In this document: positions 34,215 to 41,988 of the stretch, in pieces
Layout of the letters: each line of letters opens with the position of its first letter
Numbering within the stretch: position 1 is the stretch's first letter
From: Streptomyces canus 299MFChir4.1
GTDB taxonomy: Bacteria; Actinomycetota; Actinomycetes; Streptomycetales; Streptomycetaceae
Direction of reading: 5' to 3'
Assembly (NCBI RefSeq): GCF_000383615.1
Contig: NZ_KB911590.1
Location: forward strand, 186,001 to 250,000
DNA length: 64,000 nt
Translations under genes and position numbers: made by a program
Notes under the pieces: model-generated
Seen by the model: the letters and a program-made list of their open reading frames with translations, nothing else
Told to the model about the DNA's origin: nothing
Databases searched by the model: none

Positions 34215-35084
34215 CTACCCGCGCAGCGCGTCCCGCACCACGTCCGGCTTGTCGGTGATGATGCCGTCGACGCCGTACCCGGCGACCCTCCGCGCGGCGT
34301 CCGCGGTGTCGACGGTCCAGGCGAAGACCTCCAGCGGCTTGTCGTGCGGGCCGGTGAAGGCATGGACCGCCGTGACGTAGGCCCTGGAGACGGAGGTGTA
34401 CGACGGGTTGATCTGATCGGCGAAGGCCGCGTACGTGTGCAGCTTCGCCACGGACGGCGTGCCGAGGAAGCCGGTCTTCACCCCGGGCTTGAGGTCGTGG
34501 ACGGTCCGCAGACTCGCCGCGCTGAAGCTCTGCACGATCAGCCGGTTCCGGTGCCGTCCGTCGAGCCACCCCTCGTTGCCGAGGAGCTTGAGGGTCTCCC
34601 GCTCGATGCCCGGGTACAGGTCCGGGTTCTTGAGTTCGAGGAGCAGCTTCTGACGGTGAAGATCGACACGGCGCACGTACTGCTTCAGCGTCGGCACGCG
34701 TGCGCCCGCGTACGCGGTACCGAACCAGCTGCCCGCGTCCAGCCGCGCGATCTCGGCGGCGGTGAAGTCCTTCACCTTCCAGGGCGCCCGGCCGGGGAAG
34801 ACCCGCTCCACGTCCGTCGTGCGCCGAAGGCTGTCGTCGTGGAGGACGACGAGTTCGCCGTCCCTGGTGCGCTGGACGTCGTTCTCGACCCAGACGGCGC
34901 CGAGCCGGGCGGCCTGGTCGACAGCGGCCAGGGTGTTCTCGGGGGCGTGGGCGGCGCCGGCCCGGTGGGCGACGACCGCGGGTGGCGTGCCGTCCTCGAC
35001 GGCCCGGACGTCGGTCGCGGGGAGCAGGAGGGCGGAGGTCCCCAGGAGCGCGGTGGTCAGGGCGGTCACGGCGCGCGCGTGCAT
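34215..35084 (-). CDS. Secreted glycerophosphodiester phosphodiesterase
   Basis: 289 residues. N-terminal signal peptide MHARAVTALTTALLGTSALL with an Ala-rich cleavage zone near 28. TIM-barrel GDPD motifs: VVAHRAGAAHAPENTLAA (H-R...E-N-T), VWVENDVQRTRDGELVVLHDD and the C-terminal GVDGIITDKPD. It hydrolyses glycerophosphodiesters from phospholipids or teichoic-acid-type polymers to glycerol 3-phosphate outside the cell, a phosphate/glycerol scavenging role. It lies upstream of ogt on the same strand but ogt has its own promoter. Confidence 0.92.
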   Translation of the reverse strand: MHARAVTALTTALLGTSALLLPATDVRAVEDGTPPAVVAHRAGAAHAPENTLAAVDQAARLGAVWVENDVQRTRDGELVVLHDDSLRRTTDVERVFPGRAPWKVKDFTAAEIARLDAGSWFGTAYAGARVPTLKQYVRRVDLHRQKLLLELKNPDLYPGIERETLKLLGNEGWLDGRHRNRLIVQSFSAASLRTVHDLKPGVKTGFLGTPSVAKLHTYAAFADQINPSYTSVSRAYVTAVHAFTGPHDKPLEVFAWTVDTADAARRVAGYGVDGIITDKPDVVRDALRG

Positions 35085-35363
35085 ACGTACTCCTCGCGTC
35101 GAGCGATCACGTACAGCACCACTGTGACAGCACCGGGTCAACGGCACCGGGGTACACAATGGGCACATCCCGATGGGCGTCTCCCTGGTCCGCTCACCGG
35201 TGCCGCACAACTGGGGCAAGGGCGTGTTTCTTTGCCGGAAAATCGTTCGACCATTCCGGTGGCAGTCATACTCTCTGCCTCGACCCTGACCGTTCGTGCG
35301 GTGCTGGGAAGGGGAGCATTTCAGGGAATTCCAGGACGTAAGAGGGCGGAAGGGCAGCCGCGC

Positions 35364-36233
35364 ATGCAAGGCACGGTCGACGGATTCAGCTACGGACTCG
35401 TCACACCGCTGGTGGCCTACCTCATGGCCTGCCTCGGCGGTGCCCTCGGCCTGCGTTGCACCACCAGATCCATGCTGGTCAGCCGGTCCTGGCGACCAGG
35501 TTGGCTGGCTCTCGGCTCGGTCGCGATCGGCTCCGGCATCTGGACCATGCACTTCGTCGCGATGATGGGGTTCAAGGTCGAGCAGACACCGATCCACTAC
35601 GACAGGTCCATCACCTTCGCGAGCCTGGGCGTCGCCATCGTCATGGTGGGCATCGGGGTCTTCATCGTCGGCTACCGGGGCGCGACCGGTACGGCCCTGA
35701 TGACCGGCGGTGCCGTCACCGGCCTGGGCATCGCCTCGATGCACTACCTGGGCATGGCCGGCATGCGCCTGAACGGGCAGCTCGAGTACAACACCGTCAC
35801 CGTCGCCATCTCCGTGGTCATAGCCGTAGTCGCGGCCACCGCCGCCCTGTGGGCCGCCGGACAGGTCAGGGGATTCCTGTGGACTGTGGGCGCGAGCCTG
35901 ATCATGGGCCTCGCCGTCACGGGCATGCACTACACCGGCATGGCCGCCCTCAGCGTCCACCTGCACAGCTCGTCCGCCCCCGTCGCCGGTGACTCTCCCG
36001 CCTCCCTGCTCGCCCCGATGATGATCGGCCCGCTGGCCTTCCTGCTGCTCGCGGGCGTCGTCGTGATGTTCGATCCGCTGATGGTCATGGGCAAGCCCGT
36101 CTGGTCGCCCGCCGAGAACAAGCCCGGCGTCCCCGCCCGCGAACTCGTCCACCACACGGCCGATCGCCGCCCGTCGCTCCGCACCCCCCGGAGCGTGCCC
36201 CACCGCGACTCCCGCACCCCGCAGAACCGCTGA
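35364..36233 (+). CDS. MHYT-domain integral membrane sensor protein
   Basis: 289 residues with seven predicted membrane helices. MHYT motifs appear as WTMHFVAMMGF (~61), SMHYLGMAGMRL (~128) and GMHYTGMAAL (~190); these Met/His residues are proposed copper or redox ligands sensing O2, CO or NO. No GGDEF/EAL output domain is attached, so it may act alone or with a partner. The C-terminal ~25 residues (from about RSVPHRDSRTPQNR) are encoded inside a tandem repeat unit and are probably not conserved. ATG at 35364 after GGCGGAAGGG. The 279 bp upstream contain CCGGAA/TTCCGG inverted repeat halves (35236/35255) only. Confidence 0.88.
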   Translation: MQGTVDGFSYGLVTPLVAYLMACLGGALGLRCTTRSMLVSRSWRPGWLALGSVAIGSGIWTMHFVAMMGFKVEQTPIHYDRSITFASLGVAIVMVGIGVFIVGYRGATGTALMTGGAVTGLGIASMHYLGMAGMRLNGQLEYNTVTVAISVVIAVVAATAALWAAGQVRGFLWTVGASLIMGLAVTGMHYTGMAALSVHLHSSSAPVAGDSPASLLAPMMIGPLAFLLLAGVVVMFDPLMVMGKPVWSPAENKPGVPARELVHHTADRRPSLRTPRSVPHRDSRTPQNR

Positions 36234-36712
36234 CCCATCGGGGCCGCCCCGCCCCTCTCGCTTCGCTCCCCGACCGGTCTCTGCCCCTTGGGTGGCCCCG
36301 CCCGCCTCATGCCGCCGCCGCGGTGACCGGTGCCGGGCTCGCCGTCTCGGCCCGGCCTCCGGAGCGTGCCCCACCGCGACTCCCGCACCCCGCGAAACCG
36401 CTGACCCATCGGGGCCGTCGACCGCCCCCGCCCCTCCCGCTTCGCCCCCGACCGGTCTCTGCCCCTGGTGTGGCCCCGCCCGCCTCATGCCGCCGCCGCG
36501 GTGGCCGGTGCCGGGCTTGCCGTCTCGGCCCGGCCTCCGGAGCGTGCCCCACCGCGACTCCCGCACCCCGCAGAACCGCTGACCCATCGGCGCCGCCCCG
36601 CCCCTCTCGCTTCGCCCCCCGACCGGTCTCTGCCCCTCGTGTGGCCCCGCCCGCCCCATGCCGCCGCCGCGACGGCCGCTCCCGGGGCTCGCCGTCTCCG
36701 CCCGCCCGGCCC
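36190..36712. repeat. Three-copy ~171-178-bp tandem repeat
   Basis: Units begin with GGAGCGTGCCCCACCGCGAC at 36190, 36361 and 36539; periods are 171 and 178 bp. Each unit includes GAACCGCTGACCCATCGG (or a close variant), GACCGGTCTCTGCCCC and a GCCGCCGCGGTG block. The first unit holds the 3' end and TGA of the MHYT gene; the third decays after ~36700. The 590-bp gap 36234-36823 before uvrB otherwise holds no gene. ORFs seen here are products of the G/C bias. Confidence 0.93.
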
Positions 36713-36793
36713 CCCGCCGCCCAGGAGCCGCCGCACGTTGACCGTCGGCGCACACGCCCTCCGCCGACGCCCGGAACCCCTGATCAGACCGCG

Positions 36794-36816
36794 TTGTCAG
36801 TGGGGAGTCGTACGGT
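36794..36816 (+). promoter_or_regulatory. DNA-damage (RecA-NDp/PafBC-type) promoter of uvrB
   Basis: TTGTCAGTG (36794-36802), 8 bases, TACGGT (36811-36816), then 7 bases to the uvrB ATG at 36824. The transcript would start at or next to the ATG, that is leaderless. Confidence 0.88.
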
Positions 36817-36823
36817 GGACTTC

Positions 36824-38959
36824 ATGCGGCCCGTTTCCCACATCGAACGTACGGTGGCGCCTTTCGAGGTCGTCAGCTCCTACCAGCCCAGCGGCGACCA
36901 GCCGGCGGCGATCGCCGAGCTGGCCAAGCGCATCGAGGCAGGTGAGAAGGACGTCGTCCTGCTCGGCGCGACCGGCACCGGAAAGTCCGCCACCACCGCG
37001 TGGATGATCGAGAAGCTCCAGCGCCCCACCCTGGTGATGGCCCCGAACAAGACACTGGCCGCCCAGCTGGCCAACGAGTTCCGCGAGCTGCTGCCGAACA
37101 ACGCCGTCGAGTACTTCGTCTCGTACTACGACTACTACCAGCCCGAGGCCTACGTCCCGCAGTCGGACACCTACATCGAGAAGGACTCCTCGATCAACGA
37201 GGAGGTCGAGCGCCTGCGCCACTCCGCGACCAACTCGCTGCTCACCCGCCGCGACGTCGTCGTGGTCGCCTCCGTCTCCTGCATCTACGGCCTCGGTACG
37301 CCCCAGGAGTACGTGGACCGCATGGTCCCCCTCAGGGTCGGCGACGAGATCGACCGCGACCAGCTCCTGCGCCGCTTCGTGGACATCCAGTACACGCGCA
37401 ACGACCTGGCCTTCAGCCGGGGCACCTTCCGGGTCCGCGGCGACACCATCGAGATCTTCCCGGTCTACGAGGAGCTCGCCGTCCGCATCGAGATGTTCGG
37501 CGACGAGATCGAGGCCCTCTCGACGCTCCACCCGCTCACCGGCGAGATCATCAGCGACGACGAGCACCTGTACGTCTTCCCGGCCTCCCACTACGTCGCA
37601 GGACCCGAGCGCATGGAGCGGGCCGTCAACGACATCGAGAAGGAACTCGGGGAGCGCCTGGCCGAACTGGAGAAGCAGGGCAAGCTCCTGGAGGCCCAGC
37701 GCCTGCGGATGCGCACCACCTACGACCTGGAGATGCTCCGCCAGATCGGCTCTTGCTCCGGCGTGGAGAACTACTCGATGCACTTCGACGGCCGCCTGCC
37801 CGGCTCCCCGCCGAACACCCTGCTGGACTACTTCCCGGACGACTTCCTGCTCGTCATCGACGAGTCGCACGTGACCGTGCCCCAGATCGGCGCGATGTAC
37901 GAGGGCGACGCCTCCCGCAAGCGCACCCTCGTCGACCACGGCTTCCGCCTCCCGTCGGCCCTGGACAACCGACCTCTGAAGTGGGAGGAGTTCACGGAGC
38001 GCATCGGCCAGACCGTCTACCTGTCGGCGACGCCCGGCAAGTACGAGCTCTCGCGCGGGGACGGCGTCGTCGAGCAGATCATCCGCCCCACCGGCCTGGT
38101 CGACCCCGAGGTCGTGGTCAAGCCCACCGAGGGCCAGATCGACGACCTGGTGCACGAGATCCGCACCCGCACCGAGAAGGACGAGCGTGTCCTGGTCACC
38201 ACGCTCACCAAGAAGATGGCCGAGGACCTCACCGACTACTTCCTGGAACTCGGCATCCAGGTCCGCTATCTGCACAGCGACGTCGACACCCTGCGCCGCG
38301 TGGAGCTGCTGCGCGAGCTGCGTGCCGGCGAGTACGACGTCCTCGTCGGCATCAACCTGCTGCGGGAGGGCCTCGACCTGCCCGAGGTGTCCCTGGTGGC
38401 CATCCTGGACGCCGACAAGGAGGGCTTCCTGCGCTCCGGCACCTCCCTGATCCAGACCATCGGCCGCGCCGCGCGCAATGTCTCCGGCCAGGTCCACATG
38501 TACGCCGACAAGATCACCCCGGCGATGGAGAAGGCCATCGAGGAGACGAACCGCCGCCGGGAGAAGCAGGTCGCGTACAACAAGGAGCGGGGCATCGACC
38601 CCCAGCCGCTGCGCAAGAAGATCAACGACATCGTCGCGCAGATCGCCCGCGAGGACGTGGACACCGAGCAGCTGCTCGGCTCCGGCTACCGCAAGGGCAA
38701 GGACGGCAAGGCGGCCAAGGCACCCGTGCCCGCCCTCGGCGGCAAGGCGGCGGGCACCAAGGCGGCCAGGGGCAAGGCCAAGGAGACCGTCCCGACCGAC
38801 CGTCCCGCGGCCGAGCTCGCCGAGCAGATCGAGGAGATGACGGCACGCATGCGTGCGGCCGCCGCCGACCTGCAGTTCGAGATCGCGGCCCGGCTGCGCG
38901 ACGAGGTCTCCGAGATGAAGAAGGAGCTCCGGCAGATGAAGGAGGCGGGCCTGGCCTGA
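36824..38959 (+). CDS. uvrB: Excinuclease ABC subunit B
   Basis: 711-residue helicase-like damage-verification subunit of nucleotide excision repair. Walker A LLGATGTGKSATT (47-59), the beta-hairpin region VSYYDYYQPEAYVPQSD that clamps DNA, DESH box (VIDESH), helicase motifs VYLSATPG, and motif VI IQTIGRAARN. The C-terminal UVR domain (AAADLQFEIAARLRDEVSEM) contacts UvrC. A lysine/alanine-rich linker, GKDGKAAKAPVPALGGKAAG onward, separates the core from the UVR domain. ATG at 36824; an open frame continues upstream through the repeat array but is not coding. No Shine-Dalgarno, consistent with a leaderless mRNA. Confidence 0.98.
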   Translation: MRPVSHIERTVAPFEVVSSYQPSGDQPAAIAELAKRIEAGEKDVVLLGATGTGKSATTAWMIEKLQRPTLVMAPNKTLAAQLANEFRELLPNNAVEYFVSYYDYYQPEAYVPQSDTYIEKDSSINEEVERLRHSATNSLLTRRDVVVVASVSCIYGLGTPQEYVDRMVPLRVGDEIDRDQLLRRFVDIQYTRNDLAFSRGTFRVRGDTIEIFPVYEELAVRIEMFGDEIEALSTLHPLTGEIISDDEHLYVFPASHYVAGPERMERAVNDIEKELGERLAELEKQGKLLEAQRLRMRTTYDLEMLRQIGSCSGVENYSMHFDGRLPGSPPNTLLDYFPDDFLLVIDESHVTVPQIGAMYEGDASRKRTLVDHGFRLPSALDNRPLKWEEFTERIGQTVYLSATPGKYELSRGDGVVEQIIRPTGLVDPEVVVKPTEGQIDDLVHEIRTRTEKDERVLVTTLTKKMAEDLTDYFLELGIQVRYLHSDVDTLRRVELLRELRAGEYDVLVGINLLREGLDLPEVSLVAILDADKEGFLRSGTSLIQTIGRAARNVSGQVHMYADKITPAMEKAIEETNRRREKQVAYNKERGIDPQPLRKKINDIVAQIAREDVDTEQLLGSGYRKGKDGKAAKAPVPALGGKAAGTKAARGKAKETVPTDRPAAELAEQIEEMTARMRAAAADLQFEIAARLRDEVSEMKKELRQMKEAGLA

Positions 38960-39013
38960 CCCGCATCGCGCTGTGTTGCAAGACCGACACAAAGTGCGTT
39001 CCGGGGTGCGTCA

Positions 39014-39036
39014 CTGTCAGTGGCCCTGCGTAGGGT
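39014..39036 (+). promoter_or_regulatory. DNA-damage (RecA-NDp/PafBC-type) promoter of terD
   Basis: CTGTCAGTG (39014-39022), 8 bases, TAGGGT (39031-39036), 56 bases before the GTG of the first TerD gene. It matches the damage consensus except for the first base. Confidence 0.78.
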
Positions 39037-39092
39037 TCTGACCACCGCGGGGACCGCGGCAACAGGGGACAGCAGCGAGAGGGGTTCGGCGC

Positions 39093-39671
39093 GTGACCGT
39101 CAACATGACCAAGGGTCAGGCCATCAGTCTGCAGAAGAACGACGGGGGCAGCCTGACCGCGGTGCGCATGGGCCTCGGCTGGCAGGCCGCTCCCCGGCGC
39201 GGCCTGTTCGGCTCGCGCACGCGGGAGGTCGACCTCGACGCCTCCGCCGTCCTGTTCGCGGACAAGCAGCCCGTCGACGTGGTCTTCTTCCGCCACTTGG
39301 TGAGCGACGACGGTTCGGTCAAGCACACCGGTGACAACCTCGTCGGCGGCGTCGGCCAGGGCGGGGACGACGAGTCGATCCTCGTCGACCTCTCCCGTGT
39401 CCCCGTCCACGTCGACCAGATCGTCTTCACCGTGAACTCCTTCACGGGCCAGACCTTCCAGGAAGTGCAGAACGCCTTCTGCCGCCTGGTCGACGAGACC
39501 AACGGTGACGAGCTCGCCCGCTACACGCTCGCCGGCGGCGGCGCCTACACCGCCCAGATCATGGCGAAGGTGCACCGGACGGGTGCGGGCTGGACGATGA
39601 CGGCCCTCGGCACCCCGGCCAACGGCCGCACCTTCCAGGACCTGATGCCGGCGATCCTGCCGCACCTGTAA
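39093..39671 (+). CDS. terD: TerD-family stress protein
   Basis: 192 residues, typical TerD domain: MTKGQAISLQKNDGG, VRMGLGWQAAPRRG, the conserved DLDASAVLFADKQPVDVVFF, Ca2+-binding-type SDDGSVKHTGDNLVGGVGQGGDDE, and IVFTVNSFTGQTFQEVQNAFCR. TerD proteins bind Ca2+ and confer resistance to tellurite, DNA-damaging agents and phage in various bacteria. GTG at 39093 after GCGAGAGGGG. It follows uvrB by 133 bp but has its own predicted damage promoter, and precedes a second TerD gene by 51 bp. Confidence 0.94.
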   Translation: MTVNMTKGQAISLQKNDGGSLTAVRMGLGWQAAPRRGLFGSRTREVDLDASAVLFADKQPVDVVFFRHLVSDDGSVKHTGDNLVGGVGQGGDDESILVDLSRVPVHVDQIVFTVNSFTGQTFQEVQNAFCRLVDETNGDELARYTLAGGGAYTAQIMAKVHRTGAGWTMTALGTPANGRTFQDLMPAILPHL

Positions 39672-39722
39672 CCGGCCCGCCGAGCGGCACCGACCGACAC
39701 CACCACACGGGGGGAGAAGGCG

Positions 39723-41762
39723 ATGACGGCCGAGCTGGTGCGGGGGCAGAACCACCCGCTCTCCCAGGCCCGACTCGAGATCCGGATCGCGGCCGGCACG
39801 CCGGTCGTGGTCGGAGCCACGCTCGGCGACGAGCACGGCAGGGTGCACGGCGTCGAGTGGGTCGTCCACCCGGGCGCGCCCACCCTGCCGGGTCTGGAGG
39901 TCTCCCGGCAGGCGGCCGCCGACCACCGCCTCGCCGTCGATCTCGGCGCGGTGCCCGAGGCCGTCCATCGGGTCCATGTGCTGCTCGCACTGCCGGCGGC
40001 GGGCGGCCCCGTGCGTTTCGGCGCCGTCGCCGCCCCCTTCGTCGCGGTCACCGGCCTGGACGGCACCGAGCTCGTCAGCTACACCATCACCGGACTGGAC
40101 GCCGAGTCGGCGGTCGTCGCGCTGGAGCTCTACCGCCGCCAGGGCGCCTGGAAGGTACGCGCCGTGGGGCAGGGCTATGCGGGCGGCCTCGCCGAACTCC
40201 TCACAGACCAGGGCCTTCCCCAAGCCGGACAGCTCGCCCACGACATCCACGAGGCGGTGGCCCGGGGCCTGGCCCGCGCGGTGCCGATGCCACCACCGCT
40301 CACGGCGGACGGTGACCGTACCCGGCAGTCGGCCACACCGACGCCGGGCGCGGACCAGGGATCCTCCGCGACCCAGGGCACCCCCGGTGCCGTACCGCCG
40401 CAGCCACCGTCCCCGAACACCCCGCAGCCCCTGTCGCCCTACGGCACACAGTCCCCGAGCGGTGGTCCGGTCTCCGGCACACTGCAGTCCGGACACACCC
40501 CGGGTCCGGTGGACACCACGCCCCAGCCGCCCACCGTCGGTGGCCCGGTCGACTACAGCCACCCCCTACGGCAGAACACCACCCCGCCGCCGCCCCCGCC
40601 CGCCGTGCCTCCCGCTCCGCCGGGTCAGCCCGCGCGGCCCGTAGCCGGGGACGCCACCGGCTGGTCCATGGAGGAGCGGCTCTACAACCAGGTGTGGGGC
40701 ATGTTCGAGGACCTGGCCCGGTCCACGGCCGCGTACCGCAGTGCCGTCGACTTCGCCGACTCGCGCATGGAGAAGGAGTTGGACGCGGCCCTCGCCGACC
40801 CGCGCAGCCGGATCGGCGGGCAGGGTGACGCCGCTCGGGAGGCGGCCCGTGCCAAGCACGCCCGGCTCGTCGAACAGGCCCGCGCGGCCTACGACCGGGA
40901 TCTCGGCCAGCTCACGGCCGAGTCCGAGGTGGTCGAACCCGCCCTGCCGGCGGCGTACGCCAGCTGGGACAACCCGGTCTGGCACGGCTACCGGGTGCCG
41001 TTCGAGGTGCCCATGGCCGTGCGCCTGGGCGACCTGCATCTGCCCGAGTGCCCCGAGCTGCGCATCCCGATGCTGGTCCGGCTCCCGCTGGAGCGCGGCC
41101 TGTGGATCGACAGCGGGGCCGCCGAATCTCTCGACGGCTCGTTCCTCGACTCCGACGAACTGCACCGCCTCGCCCTGGACACGGCCGTGGCGCTCGCGGC
41201 CCGGCTGGTCGCCGTCCATCCCGCCGGGGACTACACCCTGCACGTCATCGACCCGGCCGGCTCGGGGGCGCAGGCGCTCGCCCCGCTGGTGTGGAGCGGC
41301 GTGCTCGCGGCCCCGCCCGCCGTCGGAGCCGCCGGCGTGGCGGAGGTCCTGGCGCGCCTCACCCAGCGTGTGGACCTGGTGCAGATGGCGGTGCGCGGCG
41401 GCGCGGCCGACTCCCTCCCGCCCGGCCTCGACACCTCCGAGCAGCTGCTGATCGTCAATGACTTCCCGCACGGCTTCGACGACCGGGCCGTGACCCAGCT
41501 GCGCTACCTGGCGGACGAGGGACCGTCCGTCGGCGTCCACCTGATGATGGTCGCGGACCGTGAGGACGCCTCCGCTTACGGCCCCCTCCTCGACCCCCTG
41601 TGGCGCTCGCTCATGCGGCTGACCCCGGTGCCCGACGACCACCTCGCCGACCCGTGGGTCGGGCACGCCTGGACCTACGAGCCCGCGCTCGTCCCGCCAG
41701 GCAGCCAGGTGCTCCAGCAGGTCCTGAACCAGGTCGCGGAGGCTCGCGCCAAGTACACGTAA
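39723..41762 (+). CDS. TerD domain fused to a degenerate FtsK-like P-loop domain
   Basis: 679 residues. Residues 1-180 are a divergent TerD domain (MTAELVRGQNHPLSQARLEI, VEWVVHPGAPTLPGLEVS, LVSYTITGLDAESAVVALEL). Residues ~195-315 are a Pro/Thr/Gly-rich linker. A coiled helix (MEERLYNQVWGMFEDLARS) leads to a C-terminal domain whose strand pattern (PMLVRLPLERGLWID, YTLHVIDPAGSGAQALAPL, QLLIVNDFPHGFDDRAVTQL, VGVHLMMVADRED) resembles the FtsK/SpoIIIE ATPase fold, but no GKS/T Walker A is seen. It is possibly a scaffold or regulator within the Ter system. ATG at 39723 with GGGGGGAGAAGG. Confidence 0.82.
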   Translation: MTAELVRGQNHPLSQARLEIRIAAGTPVVVGATLGDEHGRVHGVEWVVHPGAPTLPGLEVSRQAAADHRLAVDLGAVPEAVHRVHVLLALPAAGGPVRFGAVAAPFVAVTGLDGTELVSYTITGLDAESAVVALELYRRQGAWKVRAVGQGYAGGLAELLTDQGLPQAGQLAHDIHEAVARGLARAVPMPPPLTADGDRTRQSATPTPGADQGSSATQGTPGAVPPQPPSPNTPQPLSPYGTQSPSGGPVSGTLQSGHTPGPVDTTPQPPTVGGPVDYSHPLRQNTTPPPPPPAVPPAPPGQPARPVAGDATGWSMEERLYNQVWGMFEDLARSTAAYRSAVDFADSRMEKELDAALADPRSRIGGQGDAAREAARAKHARLVEQARAAYDRDLGQLTAESEVVEPALPAAYASWDNPVWHGYRVPFEVPMAVRLGDLHLPECPELRIPMLVRLPLERGLWIDSGAAESLDGSFLDSDELHRLALDTAVALAARLVAVHPAGDYTLHVIDPAGSGAQALAPLVWSGVLAAPPAVGAAGVAEVLARLTQRVDLVQMAVRGGAADSLPPGLDTSEQLLIVNDFPHGFDDRAVTQLRYLADEGPSVGVHLMMVADREDASAYGPLLDPLWRSLMRLTPVPDDHLADPWVGHAWTYEPALVPPGSQVLQQVLNQVAEARAKYT

Positions 41763-41842
41763 AGCCCATTCCATCAGGTATTTTGACCTTTCTTTTGCCA
41801 ATTGCTTTACCTTTCCTTGGTGATTGGGTACGGTGGATGGCA

Positions 41843-41988
41843 CGGAGGGGAGTACTCCCTGTCGACTGCGGCGTACCCGTCAATACGGATCAGGCCTGAT
41901 CCCGGGGCGTCGGCCCACCGTGGGTGGAAGAGACCTCCGGCAGCGCGACGACGCTGGTTACTTGCCGTTACGTATTGCCGGAGGAACT
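41843..41988 (+). ncRNA. yybP-ykoY manganese riboswitch upstream of terC
   Basis: The 41843-41939 segment has the family landmarks: P1 5' strand CGGAGG running into the invariant GGGGAGTA (41847-41854), a central CCGTCAATACGG element (41877-41888), and AAGAGACC just before the P1 3' strand CCTCCG (41934-41939). Compare the AAAGGGGAGUA ... AAGACCUUU frame of Bacillus yybP. The 3' strand continues as CCTCCGGCA (41934-41942), an exact complement of TGCCGGAGG (41976-41984) that contains the terC Shine-Dalgarno. Ligand binding would hold P1 and free the RBS, raising terC translation when Mn2+ is high. Confidence 0.82.

Noticed and set aside
34249..34257. TTGTCGGTG box inside the glycerophosphodiesterase gene
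   Set aside because: No -10 hexamer at the right spacing and no start codon nearby on that strand.
36190..36712. Remnant insertion sequence or attachment site
   Set aside because: No transposase or integrase coding, no terminal inverted repeats and no target-site duplication; it is a plain tandem array.
36323..36823. Amino-terminal extension of uvrB by ~167 codons
   Set aside because: The frame runs through the tandem repeat array and the promoter, is Pro/Arg-rich, and the standard UvrB start is at 36824.
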